Part shown: positions 42,823-51,686 of the stretch, piece after piece
Layout: every line of letters begins with the position of its first letter
Position numbering within the stretch: position 1 is the first letter of the stretch
From: Chloroflexota bacterium
GTDB lineage: Bacteria > Chloroflexota > Anaerolineae > Anaerolineales > Anaerolineaceae
Direction of reading: 5' to 3'
Length of the DNA stretch: 64,000 bases
Assembly (NCBI GenBank): GCA_021779955.1
Contig: JAJXZS010000001.1
Location: 1-64,000, forward strand
The notes under the pieces: model-generated
Told to the model about the DNA's origin: nothing
Seen by the model: only the letters and a program-made list of their open reading frames with translations
Databases searched by the model: none
Program-made: the position numbers and the translations under genes

Positions 42823-42851
42823 TTGCCCTTTCGGGGGTGATTGGCTATAAT
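42823..42851 (+). promoter_or_regulatory. Promoter of the nurA-herA operon
   Basis: TTGCCC (42823-42828), 17-nt spacer, TATAAT (42846-42851), about 30 nt before ATG 42882. Confidence 0.65.
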
Positions 42852-42881
42852 CAAACATATGTTCCATCGAAGGGGAGGGTT

Positions 42882-44030
42882 ATGCCCGTCAATTACATTG
42901 CACTAGGTCAACAGATCACATCCCTTGGCGATTCAGCCATTCAGCGTAACGGCGAGATCCAGGAGAAGCTGGCAAGGTGCCGGCAACTCCTGGCGCAGTA
43001 CGCCAACGAAATCATCCCGCTTCAGCAAAAAGTGGAGGAGGCCGTATCGCGCGAAAGTGGCCTTCGCTGCGCCAAACCCTATCACGAAGCGCTGACCTTG
43101 CACGCGTCTTCGCCGGTCACTCCCGGGGAATGCGTGCTTCTCGCCGCGGACGGATCGCAGATCACGCCAAATCCGCACGAACCTGTGCTCTTTGGCCTGG
43201 TGAATATCGGCGTCTTCCGTATGCCCCTGAACCTGGGCGGCGCACCCTCAGAAAGCATCGAATCGGTATTGCTCTACGATGATGCGTTGTTCACTTCGGC
43301 CGGCATGATCTCAGACGATCTCGTAGGGCTTCTGAGAGACGTGCGCGAACGCGAGGTCATGGTGCAGCTTGTCAGGACAGAAAAGATCATCGACCCCAGC
43401 ATGCCTGTCATCACGCTCACCGACGGCCCGCTAGAGTTTTTCCACGAGCCCAGAACGGACAAGCAATTTGCTCCGCAATTCAACAAATACCTGGCAGCCC
43501 TCGACGAGTTGAGCCTTCAAGGGGCAATCACGGCAGGTTACGTGGATCGACCAAGGGCCGACCTGGTCGTCCGCCTGATGGAGCTGGTCGAATCGTCAGG
43601 TGTCGAACGCCCGTTCACCGGCCTGACCGATCTGCTTCTGTTCTCCGACTTGCTCCAACCCGGAGAGCGCACCGCGGTGTTCGAACTGCAGTCAACTTCA
43701 TCCAAGACCTACGTTGGGAATAAGGCTTTGCACTTTTTCTATCTCAACGTCTCCAGATCGAACAAGCCGGCGATTGCGCGTGTCGAGATCCCTGCCTGGG
43801 TAGCCAGGGATAAGGATGTTCTCAATCTTCTACAGAGCGTCCTGGTCGACCAGGCGAACACGTCGGGCAACCAGCCGTATCCATATGCTCTCCTCCGCGC
43901 GCACGAGATTGCCGTGGTCAAAAGAGAAGATAACACCCAGCTTACCTGGTTGATCGAACAGGAGCTTATTCGCCAGGGGTTCGATCCATCCGAAAAATCC
44001 AACAAACAGTCAGGCAAAGATGCCGTATAG
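42882..44030 (+). CDS. nurA: NurA-family nuclease
   Basis: 382-residue nuclease that works with HerA in DNA end resection. Start ATG 42882 follows GGGGAGGGTT. Seen: the NurA metal motif VLLAADGSQITPNPHEPV (DGSQ), a second acidic site LTDGPLEFFHEP, and the C-terminal segment ARVEIPAWVARDKDVLNLLQ with Asp/Arg-rich tail. N-terminal helices are coiled-coil-like (NGEIQEKLARCRQLLAQYA). In archaea NurA has 5'-3' exonuclease activity; bacterial members are also seen in anti-phage loci. First gene of a three-gene operon. Confidence 0.88.
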   Translation: MPVNYIALGQQITSLGDSAIQRNGEIQEKLARCRQLLAQYANEIIPLQQKVEEAVSRESGLRCAKPYHEALTLHASSPVTPGECVLLAADGSQITPNPHEPVLFGLVNIGVFRMPLNLGGAPSESIESVLLYDDALFTSAGMISDDLVGLLRDVREREVMVQLVRTEKIIDPSMPVITLTDGPLEFFHEPRTDKQFAPQFNKYLAALDELSLQGAITAGYVDRPRADLVVRLMELVESSGVERPFTGLTDLLLFSDLLQPGERTAVFELQSTSSKTYVGNKALHFFYLNVSRSNKPAIARVEIPAWVARDKDVLNLLQSVLVDQANTSGNQPYPYALLRAHEIAVVKREDNTQLTWLIEQELIRQGFDPSEKSNKQSGKDAV

Positions 44031-44042
44031 GGAACGAGGTCA

Positions 44043-44633
44043 ATGATGAAATCGATCGCATTTGGCAGACTGCTTCGCTCGAATACCACCGGCTGCACTG
44101 TGGGGTGCAGCGTCTCGCAGCACGATGCACCGGCCTTTGGCCAGATGGTGCGTATTCCACTCGATGACGGCGTGACCGTCTTCGGCCTGGTTTTCGACGT
44201 CCACATCGACGACGACGGCCTTGTGCGCCAGATCGCTGCAGCGCAGAGTATCCGGCCCGAGGTCATCGAAGATAACCGGCGCAATCGGAACATGCCTGTG
44301 GAGATGTCGGTCCTCTTCATCGGCCATGAGTTTGAAGGGAAGATCTTTCACACTCTACCTCCCCATCCCCCTCTCTCGTTGGATGCCATCTATCCCTGCA
44401 CGGACGACGACATACAGCGGTTCACCTCGCAAGGCGATTTCGGTTACTTGCGCCATCTCTTTCGCGACCCGCAGCTGCCCGCGGGTGAAATCCTGACAAC
44501 CCACTTGAGCCAGGTCAAAAAAGCCAGCTCGAACAGCCTGGACGAATCTGCTCTCAGTGAAGTGATCGCACTGCTCAAAGATGATTACGGCCGGCTGATC
44601 ACGGTGCTCAAAGCTGTATCCGATGTGATGTAG
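44043..44633 (+). CDS. HAS-barrel-like protein between nurA and herA
   Basis: 196-residue protein with a beta-rich N-terminal half: FGRLLRSNTTGCTVGCSVSQ, FGQMVRIPLDDGVTVFGLVF, which resembles the HAS barrel found at the N-terminus of HerA. The C-terminal half is acidic and helical (SLDESALSEVIALLKDDYG). Start ATG 44043 or ATG 44046. Gaps of 12 and 13 nt place it firmly in the operon. It is likely an accessory or specificity subunit of the NurA-HerA complex; no enzyme motif is seen. Confidence 0.78.
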   Translation: MMKSIAFGRLLRSNTTGCTVGCSVSQHDAPAFGQMVRIPLDDGVTVFGLVFDVHIDDDGLVRQIAAAQSIRPEVIEDNRRNRNMPVEMSVLFIGHEFEGKIFHTLPPHPPLSLDAIYPCTDDDIQRFTSQGDFGYLRHLFRDPQLPAGEILTTHLSQVKKASSNSLDESALSEVIALLKDDYGRLITVLKAVSDVM

Positions 44634-44646
44634 AGAAGGGATAAAC

Positions 44647-46368
44647 ATGGACAACAACCAGGCAGAGATCAATAAGGGAAATACATCCATCGGGTTTGTC
44701 GTTGGGGGCGGGCTCAAAGATAACCTGTTCGTACGTCTAACCGTACCTGCGGAAGAAGTGCAGGAGGGCGGCTTTGTGGTCATCAAGAGCAGCGATTGGA
44801 AGTTCTACGGCATCGTGGTTGACCTGCAACTCGGCGCAACGGATCCCCGGTATGCCGAAAACCGCGGCGATTCCCGTTTTTCGCCTGCGGTCAGCCGCCT
44901 GTTAGCCCAGCAGACGCTTTACACCAATCTCGTTGTGCTGCCTTCCTTGATGATCGAGTCATTTCCAGAGTTCAGCGATCCGGATTATCCGGAGTGGCGC
45001 GAGGCGCATCCCGAGGATCCGGGCCCCATGCCCATCAAAACCGTACCTGCGCATCACAGCGATGCGTGGCTTGCATCTGCAAACGATGTGGCGGCGATCT
45101 TTGGCGAGCCGGGTGTGGGCGGTAATTTTGTCATCGGGCGCACTCGCGAGCAGGATCACCCTGTGTGTATCGATCTGGATTCATTTGTGAAACGCAGCGC
45201 CGGGATCTTTGGAGCCACGGGATCGGGTAAGTCTTTCCTCACCCGCATGGTCCTGGCAGGGCTCATCCAGCGCAACAAGGTTGCTGTTTTGGTGTATGAC
45301 ATGCATAACGAGTACGGCTTCGACGATACATCGTCGGACACCGGCAAGCCGGTCGCGGGTCTCAAGGGCAAGTTCCAGAGCAAGGTGCGCGTCGTGGCGC
45401 TTGGCAGGAATTCCACGATCCGCGATCATACACCCGATTTCCACCTCGAACTTCATGAATCCGATATCCAACCCGAAGATATCGAGATGCTCACCCGCGA
45501 GCTGAATCTGCGCGAGACAACTCCGACCACCCTCGATGCGCTGGTGCATAGCTTTGGTCATGAGAATTGGTTCCACGAATTCAAGGCGCTGAAGGTTGGC
45601 CTGGTCATTGAAAATGAAGATGGCAAGAAAGTCCCGGCGCCCGGAAGTGTGGCTTATTGGGCAAACGCTGAGGGCGTAAATATCGCCGCCGCGGAAGGGC
45701 TGCACCAAAAGCTGAACCGTGTCTTCAACCTGCCGTACGTAATCCCGGACGCCAATGCCGTACCGGGGACAAACCTGAGCGAGGTGATCAAAGCGCTGCA
45801 AAACGGACAGCATATCATCCTCTCGTTTGGCGAATACGAGCGCGACCTGGATTACCTGCTCGTTTCCAACCTGCTCACGCGCAAGATCCGTGAAGCCTGG
45901 GAAAAGACCACAAACGATTTCCGCAGCCACGGAGGCAAAGAACCGCGCCCGCTGGTGATCGCCGTGGAGGAGGCTCACAAACTGCTCAACCGCGAAATGG
46001 CAGCCCAGACGAGCTTCAGCACCATTGCCCGCGAAATGCGGAAGTACTATGTGACCCTGCTGATCATCGACCAGCGCCCCTCGCAAATCTACGACGAGGT
46101 GATGTCGCAATTGGGCACCCGCATCTCCGGCTCATTGGGCGATGAGAACGATATCGCCGCAGTGCTTTCGGGGCTGGCAGGCCGCGATGCACTGCGGACA
46201 ATGCTGGCTCGTCTGCAGCCAAAAGAGGAAATCCTGCTCCTGGGTTGGGGCGTTCCCATGCCGATCCTGGTGCGCTCGAGAAGGTATGATCAGGCGTTCT
46301 GGGATGAGCTACTTCCGCGCAAGGCAAACCTCAGCGCCGAGCAGAGCTTGAAGGATTTGGGATATTGA
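44647..46368 (+). CDS. herA: HerA-type hexameric DNA translocase
   Basis: 573-residue ATPase of the HerA/FtsK superfamily (DUF87). N-terminal HAS barrel (SIGFVVGGGLKDNLFVRLTV), Walker A GIFGATGSGKSFLTRMVL near residue 190, Walker B PLVIAVEEAHKLLNR, and the conserved late segments STIAREMRKYYVTLLIIDQR and SQLGTRISGSLGDENDI. HerA pumps DNA through NurA for resection or defence. Last gene of the operon; no clear terminator but a converging gene starts 45 nt later. Confidence 0.92.
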   Translation: MDNNQAEINKGNTSIGFVVGGGLKDNLFVRLTVPAEEVQEGGFVVIKSSDWKFYGIVVDLQLGATDPRYAENRGDSRFSPAVSRLLAQQTLYTNLVVLPSLMIESFPEFSDPDYPEWREAHPEDPGPMPIKTVPAHHSDAWLASANDVAAIFGEPGVGGNFVIGRTREQDHPVCIDLDSFVKRSAGIFGATGSGKSFLTRMVLAGLIQRNKVAVLVYDMHNEYGFDDTSSDTGKPVAGLKGKFQSKVRVVALGRNSTIRDHTPDFHLELHESDIQPEDIEMLTRELNLRETTPTTLDALVHSFGHENWFHEFKALKVGLVIENEDGKKVPAPGSVAYWANAEGVNIAAAEGLHQKLNRVFNLPYVIPDANAVPGTNLSEVIKALQNGQHIILSFGEYERDLDYLLVSNLLTRKIREAWEKTTNDFRSHGGKEPRPLVIAVEEAHKLLNREMAAQTSFSTIAREMRKYYVTLLIIDQRPSQIYDEVMSQLGTRISGSLGDENDIAAVLSGLAGRDALRTMLARLQPKEEILLLGWGVPMPILVRSRRYDQAFWDELLPRKANLSAEQSLKDLGY

Positions 46369-46413
46369 ACCGGATCAAAGGAATTTTCGCAGCGGCTTTG
46401 CGCTGCCAGTAAA

Positions 46414-48036
46414 TCAGCCGGGATTTTTGAGATCGCACTGATTCAAGAATAAAATGTACCCATCTTCGCCGTCGTAGAAGAGGTAGTGCTGACTCTTAAG
46501 GCTGTCTGCCGATTCCTGGGTGATCGGGTCGGCATAGCTCTCATATGCGTCTGCCCGCCCCGCCGGGAAGACGATTGCTGCAGCACACTGATTTTCCAGC
46601 GTCGAAGTCAGGTCACCCAGGCTGCTTACAGGGTAACACCCCCCATCCTCTTTGCTCTCTGCGAGGCAATAGGGGTAACGGTTGGTATAGAAAAGCACAG
46701 CATCGGGCGCATTCGAAACAAGGATCGCATCAGTAGGCAGCAGGTCGATCTGGCCAAAGATCGAGGCGTTCCTCCATGCGCGAGAAGCATACCCTCCCGA
46801 ATAGTTGCCAGTCGAGACAAGGTACTCCTTTAGCGGAATGGTGTTGAAAACGACGAAAAACAAGCTCACGAAGAGCGCCAGGCCGCTTGAGAGTAGAACC
46901 CTGTTGGAGAGTGAACCAATGGAGATGGCTGCTCCGATCAGCATGCCTACCACCGCAGGAATAAGCGGAGCCAGCATCCTGGCATTGATGTCGATGATCA
47001 CAGTCGAGAAGGCATAGGACGCAACCAACACCACAAAGTAGCAGGCTATATAAAGCATGAACGATACCGTGACGATGAATCCTGCTTCCGGTTTCTCTTT
47101 CCTGCGGATGCGCCTGATCGTCACCGCAAATGCCGCTGCGATCAGCAGCAGGAACAAAACAGCGAGAACCGGTGTGAAGAAATCTGCCCGGATGCCCGGG
47201 ATCATACCTGTGCGGTATGGAAACCAGTACTTCAGCGTACTATAAGCTGTGCGGATGGCCTCAACGATCTTCGCCGGGGTAGAGCTGTTGAAAATGGCTG
47301 AACGACCGCCGGTAGTCGTGCGCTCAAGGCTCTGAATCCCTGCCCAGAGCAGCATCGGCAGCCCACTTAAGAATGTATAGATCAGCGCCCACAACCCCCG
47401 CTTCTTGAAGGCCGCGTCCGAAAAGATGAGGATGGTCAGAAAACCTGCTGCAGAAAGGGCTGCGAATGCGAAGCGGGTTATGAACGCCAATCCGCCGAGC
47501 ACGCCGCCAACGATAATCCACTTGAGCGAGCCCCTTTTCACCCCGAGGATCAAAAATAGAATCCCCGGGATTCCCAGGAGCATCGCCAGCGGCTCAGACA
47601 TGATGCTCGTGAATAAGCTGGCAAGCGGAGCAGAAATTGCACTGGCAAGCGCGAATAAAATCGCTGCTACCCATTGGCCGGTGATTTTGAAAAACAACCA
47701 GCCGGAAAGGAATACAAACAAGCTGGCGAAAAAGATATCCAGGAATCTGGATGCATTGATCAGGTCGATATTCAGTTTGGCGAAAACACTCAGGAGCATC
47801 GGAAAGAGCGGCGCATGCAGCGTCAATGGCGAGTAACTCAAATCGGGCATCGAAACGCTGACTCCATGGATGGATGCCAGGTTGCGGGCTGCAGAGAAAA
47901 ACGCTGCAGAATCACTATACCCCCAGGGGGCAAACTGCGTGCAACTCGCAATATAGACACCCACTCCAATGGACAGCGCGATGAGGAGAAGCATGAAAGC
48001 AAGCATCGACTTCGACAAGCGCAGGGGTCTTTTCAC
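46414..48036 (-). CDS. PMT/ArnT-like glycosyltransferase-family membrane protein
   Basis: 540-residue polytopic membrane protein, GTG start at 48036 with CCGGAGAATAT upstream. About 11 helices; the first extracytoplasmic loop carries YSDSAAFFSAARNLA and SYSPLTLHAPLFPMLLSVFA, the pattern of GT-C/PMT-2-type proteins that use lipid-linked sugars. The last 100 residues are soluble with LPTDAILVSNAPDAVLFYTN and four Cys. Substrate unknown. GT-C fold is likely, the acceptor is not readable. Confidence 0.78.
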   Translation of the reverse strand: MKRPLRLSKSMLAFMLLLIALSIGVGVYIASCTQFAPWGYSDSAAFFSAARNLASIHGVSVSMPDLSYSPLTLHAPLFPMLLSVFAKLNIDLINASRFLDIFFASLFVFLSGWLFFKITGQWVAAILFALASAISAPLASLFTSIMSEPLAMLLGIPGILFLILGVKRGSLKWIIVGGVLGGLAFITRFAFAALSAAGFLTILIFSDAAFKKRGLWALIYTFLSGLPMLLWAGIQSLERTTTGGRSAIFNSSTPAKIVEAIRTAYSTLKYWFPYRTGMIPGIRADFFTPVLAVLFLLLIAAAFAVTIRRIRRKEKPEAGFIVTVSFMLYIACYFVVLVASYAFSTVIIDINARMLAPLIPAVVGMLIGAAISIGSLSNRVLLSSGLALFVSLFFVVFNTIPLKEYLVSTGNYSGGYASRAWRNASIFGQIDLLPTDAILVSNAPDAVLFYTNRYPYCLAESKEDGGCYPVSSLGDLTSTLENQCAAAIVFPAGRADAYESYADPITQESADSLKSQHYLFYDGEDGYILFLNQCDLKNPG

Positions 48037-48159
48037 ATATTCTCCGGTGCAGGATGATAAAGCACGAAATACCGCCAGAGGGATATTATAAAGGATAGTT
48101 CGCGGTATGGATAACCCCGCATCAAATCATGACCATCAAGTTTCAGAAGGCCAATCCGG

Positions 48160-48606
48160 CTATTTCGGCAGGACGAGATATAAGAGCAACGCACAGGCCA
48201 GGCCAGTCAGAACACCGCCTGCCACCTCAACCGGTGTATGCCCCAACATGACCTTGAGGTCGCTTTCCTGTAGAGGACGCCCTGCAAAGATCTCCTGGAT
48301 GATCATATTGATGCGTTCGGCGTGAATTCCTGCCTGGCGGCGAACACCCGCAGCATCATAAACAACAATCATCGTTACCGCCACGGCCAGTGCGAAAGTC
48401 GGCTGGTCGAAACCATGAAAAAGGCCGATCGCCAGAGTTGTAGATGTGATTAAAGCAGCGTGTGAACTTGGCATCCCCCCTGTGCCAAAAACCAACGCCC
48501 AGTTCCACTTGCGATTGAGCAAATAGTAAATGGGCAGCTTGAGCAGTGAAGCAGCAATGAAAGCTGCGAAAAGAGCTGTCAGTTCAGGGTAACGGGCAAA
48601 GATCAT
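48160..48606 (-). CDS. DUF212 / divergent PAP2-family membrane protein
   Basis: 148-residue membrane protein of the acid phosphatase/vanadium-haloperoxidase-related group (DUF212). The motif FGTGGMPSSHAALITSTTLA and YDAAGVRRQAGIHAERINMI match the divergent PAP2 signature (PSSH...). Its ATG overlaps the xseB stop (ATGA), so the genes are coupled. Ends with GLACALLLYLVLPK. Phosphatase activity is not proven for this group. Confidence 0.86.
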   Translation of the reverse strand: MIFARYPELTALFAAFIAASLLKLPIYYLLNRKWNWALVFGTGGMPSSHAALITSTTLAIGLFHGFDQPTFALAVAVTMIVVYDAAGVRRQAGIHAERINMIIQEIFAGRPLQESDLKVMLGHTPVEVAGGVLTGLACALLLYLVLPK

Positions 48607-48836
48607 TCTTGTTCCTCGACAGCAGATTTACCGGACGGGTTGAGCTGTTTAATCTTTAGTTCTGCATTATCGAGAAGGTCCGCGCAAAATTGCGAAAGTA
48701 ATTGACCGCGCTCATACAGCTTGAGAGCCTGTTCGAGCGGCAACTGGCCATTCTCGAGCGTTTCAATGATCGTCTCGAGTTCGGCAAAGGCCTGTTCATA
48801 GGTTAATCCACTGATTTCGGTCTTCTTTTCGTTCAT
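48603..48836 (-). CDS. xseB: Exodeoxyribonuclease VII small subunit
   Basis: 77-residue helical subunit that binds XseA. Seen: LTYEQAFAELETIIETLENG and PLEQALKLYERGQLLSQFC, the typical pair of helices with ExL..IV..LE..L pattern. It follows xseA by 4 nt, the standard order. Confidence 0.93.
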   Translation of the reverse strand: MNEKKTEISGLTYEQAFAELETIIETLENGQLPLEQALKLYERGQLLSQFCADLLDNAELKIKQLNPSGKSAVEEQE

Positions 48837-48840
48837 GGGG

Positions 48841-50079
48841 TTAATCTCCTCGTATATCTCGAACAGGTTCGCCGCTCACCCGGGCAGGGATAATCCCATC
48901 GGATACGCGGACGTCCAGCTTGTCGTCCTGAAAGGTCTGGTTGATGGTATGTACAATTTCTCCACCGGTACGGGTGACGATCGCATATCCGCGCTGAAGC
49001 ACCGCATATGGGCTCAAAGAGCCCAGTTTTTGTTCGATGCCGCGTGTCCGTGCTTTAGACATCTGGATGAAGTGCAGAACAGCGGTCAGGCTGCGCCCAT
49101 TGAGTTCATCAAGACGTTGCCGGTCGCTGCGCACCCGCATCAGAGGGCTGACCTGGACCAGATTGTGGATTGCTTCTGAAAGCTCCATCCTATACCCACG
49201 GGTGATCGCTGCCAGGGCATCGCCAAGATGCTTTGTGGTGACAGTCAATCTGTCTTTCACGTCCGCCTGGTCGGGCACAGCGAGCTCGGCAGCCGCTGTC
49301 GGCGTGGGGGCGCGGAGATCAGCCGCGAAATCGGTCAGCGTAAAATCGGTCTCGTGACCCACGCCGCTGATCGTCGGAATGCGCGAATCAGCCACCGCCC
49401 TGACCACGCGTTCATCATTGAAAGCCCAAAGGTCTTCCAGCGAGCCGCCACCGCGCGCGATAAGGATCACCTCAACCCCCGGTTCCCGGTTCAGGCGCTC
49501 GATCGCACTAATCAGCTCTGCTGGAGCCTGGTCGCCCTGCACCGCAGCAGGCGCAATCACCACCTCTACCAGCGGATAACGCCTGCGCAAAGTGTTGAGC
49601 ATGTCCTGCAAGGCTGCGCCGGTAGGAGACGTGACGATGCCTATTTTCGCCGGTACTTCCGGCAGGGGCCGTTTTCTGGCGGGGTCGAATAACCCTTCTG
49701 CTTCGAGTTTCGCCTTGAGACGTAGAAATTCCAGGTACAGCGATCCTTCTCCTGCCATGCGCACCGTGTCTACGTAAAGCTGGTAGGAGCCGTCCCGGTC
49801 ATAGATCGATATGTACCCGTGGGCCTCGATTGCCGCGCCAATCTGCAGGTTGGCCGAATTTCTGCCGGCTGACGTACGCCAGATCACGCATTTGAGCGCG
49901 GAATTCTGATCTTTGAGGGTGAAATAGATGTGCCCTGAAGCGGGCCGCGATAAGTTTGATACCTCTCCCTGGACCCAAATATCGCGCAAGAGTTCGTCGC
50001 TTTCCATCCACTCGCGCAGATAGCGGGTCAGGTCACTGACAGTAATCGAAGTAACGGGTAAAAGTGAAGGCTGTAACAT
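48841..50079 (-). CDS. xseA: Exodeoxyribonuclease VII large subunit
   Basis: 412-residue nuclease subunit. N-terminal OB fold: VSDLTRYLREWMESDELLRD and VQGEVSNLSRPASGHIYFTL with ALKCVIWR. Catalytic domain: IGIVTSPTGAALQDMLNTLR, RREPGVEVILIARGGGSLED in part (GGGSLEDLWAFNDE), and AVADSRIPTISGVGHETDFT. It degrades single-strand DNA to oligonucleotides in repair. Genes xseA, xseB and the DUF212 gene form one operon. Confidence 0.94.
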   Translation of the reverse strand: MLQPSLLPVTSITVSDLTRYLREWMESDELLRDIWVQGEVSNLSRPASGHIYFTLKDQNSALKCVIWRTSAGRNSANLQIGAAIEAHGYISIYDRDGSYQLYVDTVRMAGEGSLYLEFLRLKAKLEAEGLFDPARKRPLPEVPAKIGIVTSPTGAALQDMLNTLRRRYPLVEVVIAPAAVQGDQAPAELISAIERLNREPGVEVILIARGGGSLEDLWAFNDERVVRAVADSRIPTISGVGHETDFTLTDFAADLRAPTPTAAAELAVPDQADVKDRLTVTTKHLGDALAAITRGYRMELSEAIHNLVQVSPLMRVRSDRQRLDELNGRSLTAVLHFIQMSKARTRGIEQKLGSLSPYAVLQRGYAIVTRTGGEIVHTINQTFQDDKLDVRVSDGIIPARVSGEPVRDIRGD

Positions 50080-50241
50080 ATATTTAGGATACTATGAAAT
50101 GCACCTCTGTCAATCGCACTGGAACATTCCTAATTGCCTGCCTTTGAAACGAACCCGCGCGGTCCCCGGAATTCCACAGCCTCTCCACAATCCCATGTTC
50201 CGCCGGGTGTACAATAGCTGAAAGCGAGTGAAAGGTGGATT

Positions 50242-50721
50242 ATGGATCATCTCTGGTCTCCGTGGCGGATGAAATACGTTACCAATAATGAATCTCCCGG
50301 CAAGTGCGTCTTTTGCGCTGCGCCTTCAGAAATCAACGAACCTGATAATCTCATCGTGCACCTTGGAAAGCTGGCCTATGTGATCCTCAACCGTTATCCA
50401 TATACCAGCGGACATCTGATGATCGTCCCTTACGTCCACCAGGCGACGATCGAGCATCTTCACGCCGATACACGGGCCGAGATGGTGGAACTGGCAAATG
50501 ATGCTCTCGGAATCCTGCGCAGCGTATATCATCCTGAAGGCTTCAATATCGGGATCAACCTCGGTTCAGCAGCAGGGGCAGGTATTGCCGAACATGTGCA
50601 CATGCACGTAGTTCCCCGTTGGGACGGAGACACCAACTTCATGTCGACTGTCGCCGGTACCCGCGTCATCCCCGAAGATCTGCTCACCGCGCGCGACAAG
50701 ATCAAGGCAGCCTGGAAGTAA
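50242..50721 (+). CDS. HIT-family nucleotide hydrolase/phosphorylase
   Basis: 159-residue histidine-triad protein. N-terminal zinc-type segment WSPWRMKYVTN with CVFC, core LIVHLGKLAYVILNRYPYTS and GHLMIVPYVHQ, and the triad GIAEHVHMHVVPRWDGDTNF (His-x-His-x-His-x-x). This matches the AP4A-phosphorylase-like (ATP adenylyltransferase) subgroup. It acts on dinucleoside polyphosphates or similar. Single gene; start ATG 50242 with AAAGGTGG upstream. Confidence 0.9.
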   Translation: MDHLWSPWRMKYVTNNESPGKCVFCAAPSEINEPDNLIVHLGKLAYVILNRYPYTSGHLMIVPYVHQATIEHLHADTRAEMVELANDALGILRSVYHPEGFNIGINLGSAAGAGIAEHVHMHVVPRWDGDTNFMSTVAGTRVIPEDLLTARDKIKAAWK

Positions 50722-50764
50722 AAAGGGCCGACGCACTTTTTGAGCGCAACATCTCATTAATCCT

Positions 50765-50797
50765 AAAAAGCTCCCTGATCGACTTGATCAGGGAGCT
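50765..50797 (-). terminator. Terminator of the NBR1-Ig lipoprotein gene
   Basis: On the minus strand AAGCTCCCTGATC / GATCAGGGAGCTT, 5-nt loop, then TTTTTAGG. Also ends the converging HIT gene, more weakly. Confidence 0.82.
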
Positions 50798-50818
50798 TGA
50801 CGTCGGATGGGTGGCTGT

Positions 50819-51493
50819 CTACGGATTGACCGCCTCGATATTGACGGTCAACTTGCACATCACTGTGCCTTCCATCGTGAGAATCCAGTTGGCACTGTAC
50901 TTGCCGGCAGTCGCCGGCGCCTTCATGTCCACGATCACATTGAGAGTGCTTCCTTTTGCAACTGCGGTCGTAATATCGAAGAGATCAGCCTTGGTCTGCA
51001 TCTTGGTGCCGTCGACATAGCGCAAATCCACATAGCCGACTTCCCAGTTCTTGATGCCCGTATTCTTCACAACCCAGGCTGCGTCAAAATCGGTGTTTAC
51101 AGTGATCTTGGTCCCCGCTGTGGGAGAGGTGCTTGTCACTTCGCAGCTGTAATTTGCCTGAGTGGCAGTGGCAGTTGGTTTGGCAATGGTCGGCTTGGGT
51201 GTGTTCGTAAAGGTTGGAGCGATGGGTGTCCAGGTTGCCAGCGGAGTGAAAGTGGCAGTGGGAGCAATCGTTTCAGTGATGGTTGGCGTGGAACTGGGAA
51301 ATGCCAGTGCAGTGCTGGTCTGGCCGAAAGCGACCGCCTGCATCGTTTGGGTAACTGCCGCGCCAATCGTTGCCTGCTGCGCAGCAGGATCAAGAGTAGG
51401 CACCTGGCCACCAATGCCCAGCGCACTACAGGCTGAAAGCAGCACGCCCAAAATCAATACAACGGACAATGCAGCAAATTTGGCTGATCTCAT
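50819..51493 (-). CDS. Lipoprotein with NBR1-type Ig-like domain
   Basis: 224-residue secreted lipoprotein. Signal peptide with lipobox VLLSACSALG, then a Thr/Pro-rich linker (PTITETIAPTATFTPLATWT), then a beta-sandwich with DAAWVVKNTGIKNWEVGYVD and DMKAPATAGKYSANWILTME, the pattern of NBR1-like Ig domains (W-x-V-x-N-x-G-x-x-x-W). Such domains occur on many Chloroflexota surface proteins; ligand unknown. AAGGAG precedes ATG 51493. Confidence 0.85.
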   Translation of the reverse strand: MRSAKFAALSVVLILGVLLSACSALGIGGQVPTLDPAAQQATIGAAVTQTMQAVAFGQTSTALAFPSSTPTITETIAPTATFTPLATWTPIAPTFTNTPKPTIAKPTATATQANYSCEVTSTSPTAGTKITVNTDFDAAWVVKNTGIKNWEVGYVDLRYVDGTKMQTKADLFDITTAVAKGSTLNVIVDMKAPATAGKYSANWILTMEGTVMCKLTVNIEAVNP

Positions 51494-51686
51494 GACAAGT
51501 ATTCTCCTTTACTTAATTGCATAAATAGAAACAACTATCGTTTATGACGGAAAAACGCGGGCAAAAGTTCCCATACCATTATCCACCCTAGACATCACAC
51601 TAACCATAACAAATGCCCGATATTTGCAGTGCTGCTGCAATGCTGGCTGTCCGATAGTGCCGGCCGGTTCTGGTGGTAACCGGATG

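Noticed and set aside
46380-46413. Hairpin GCAGCG...CGCTGC between herA and the PMT-like gene
   Set aside because: Six-pair stem with no T-run on either strand; too weak to call a terminator.
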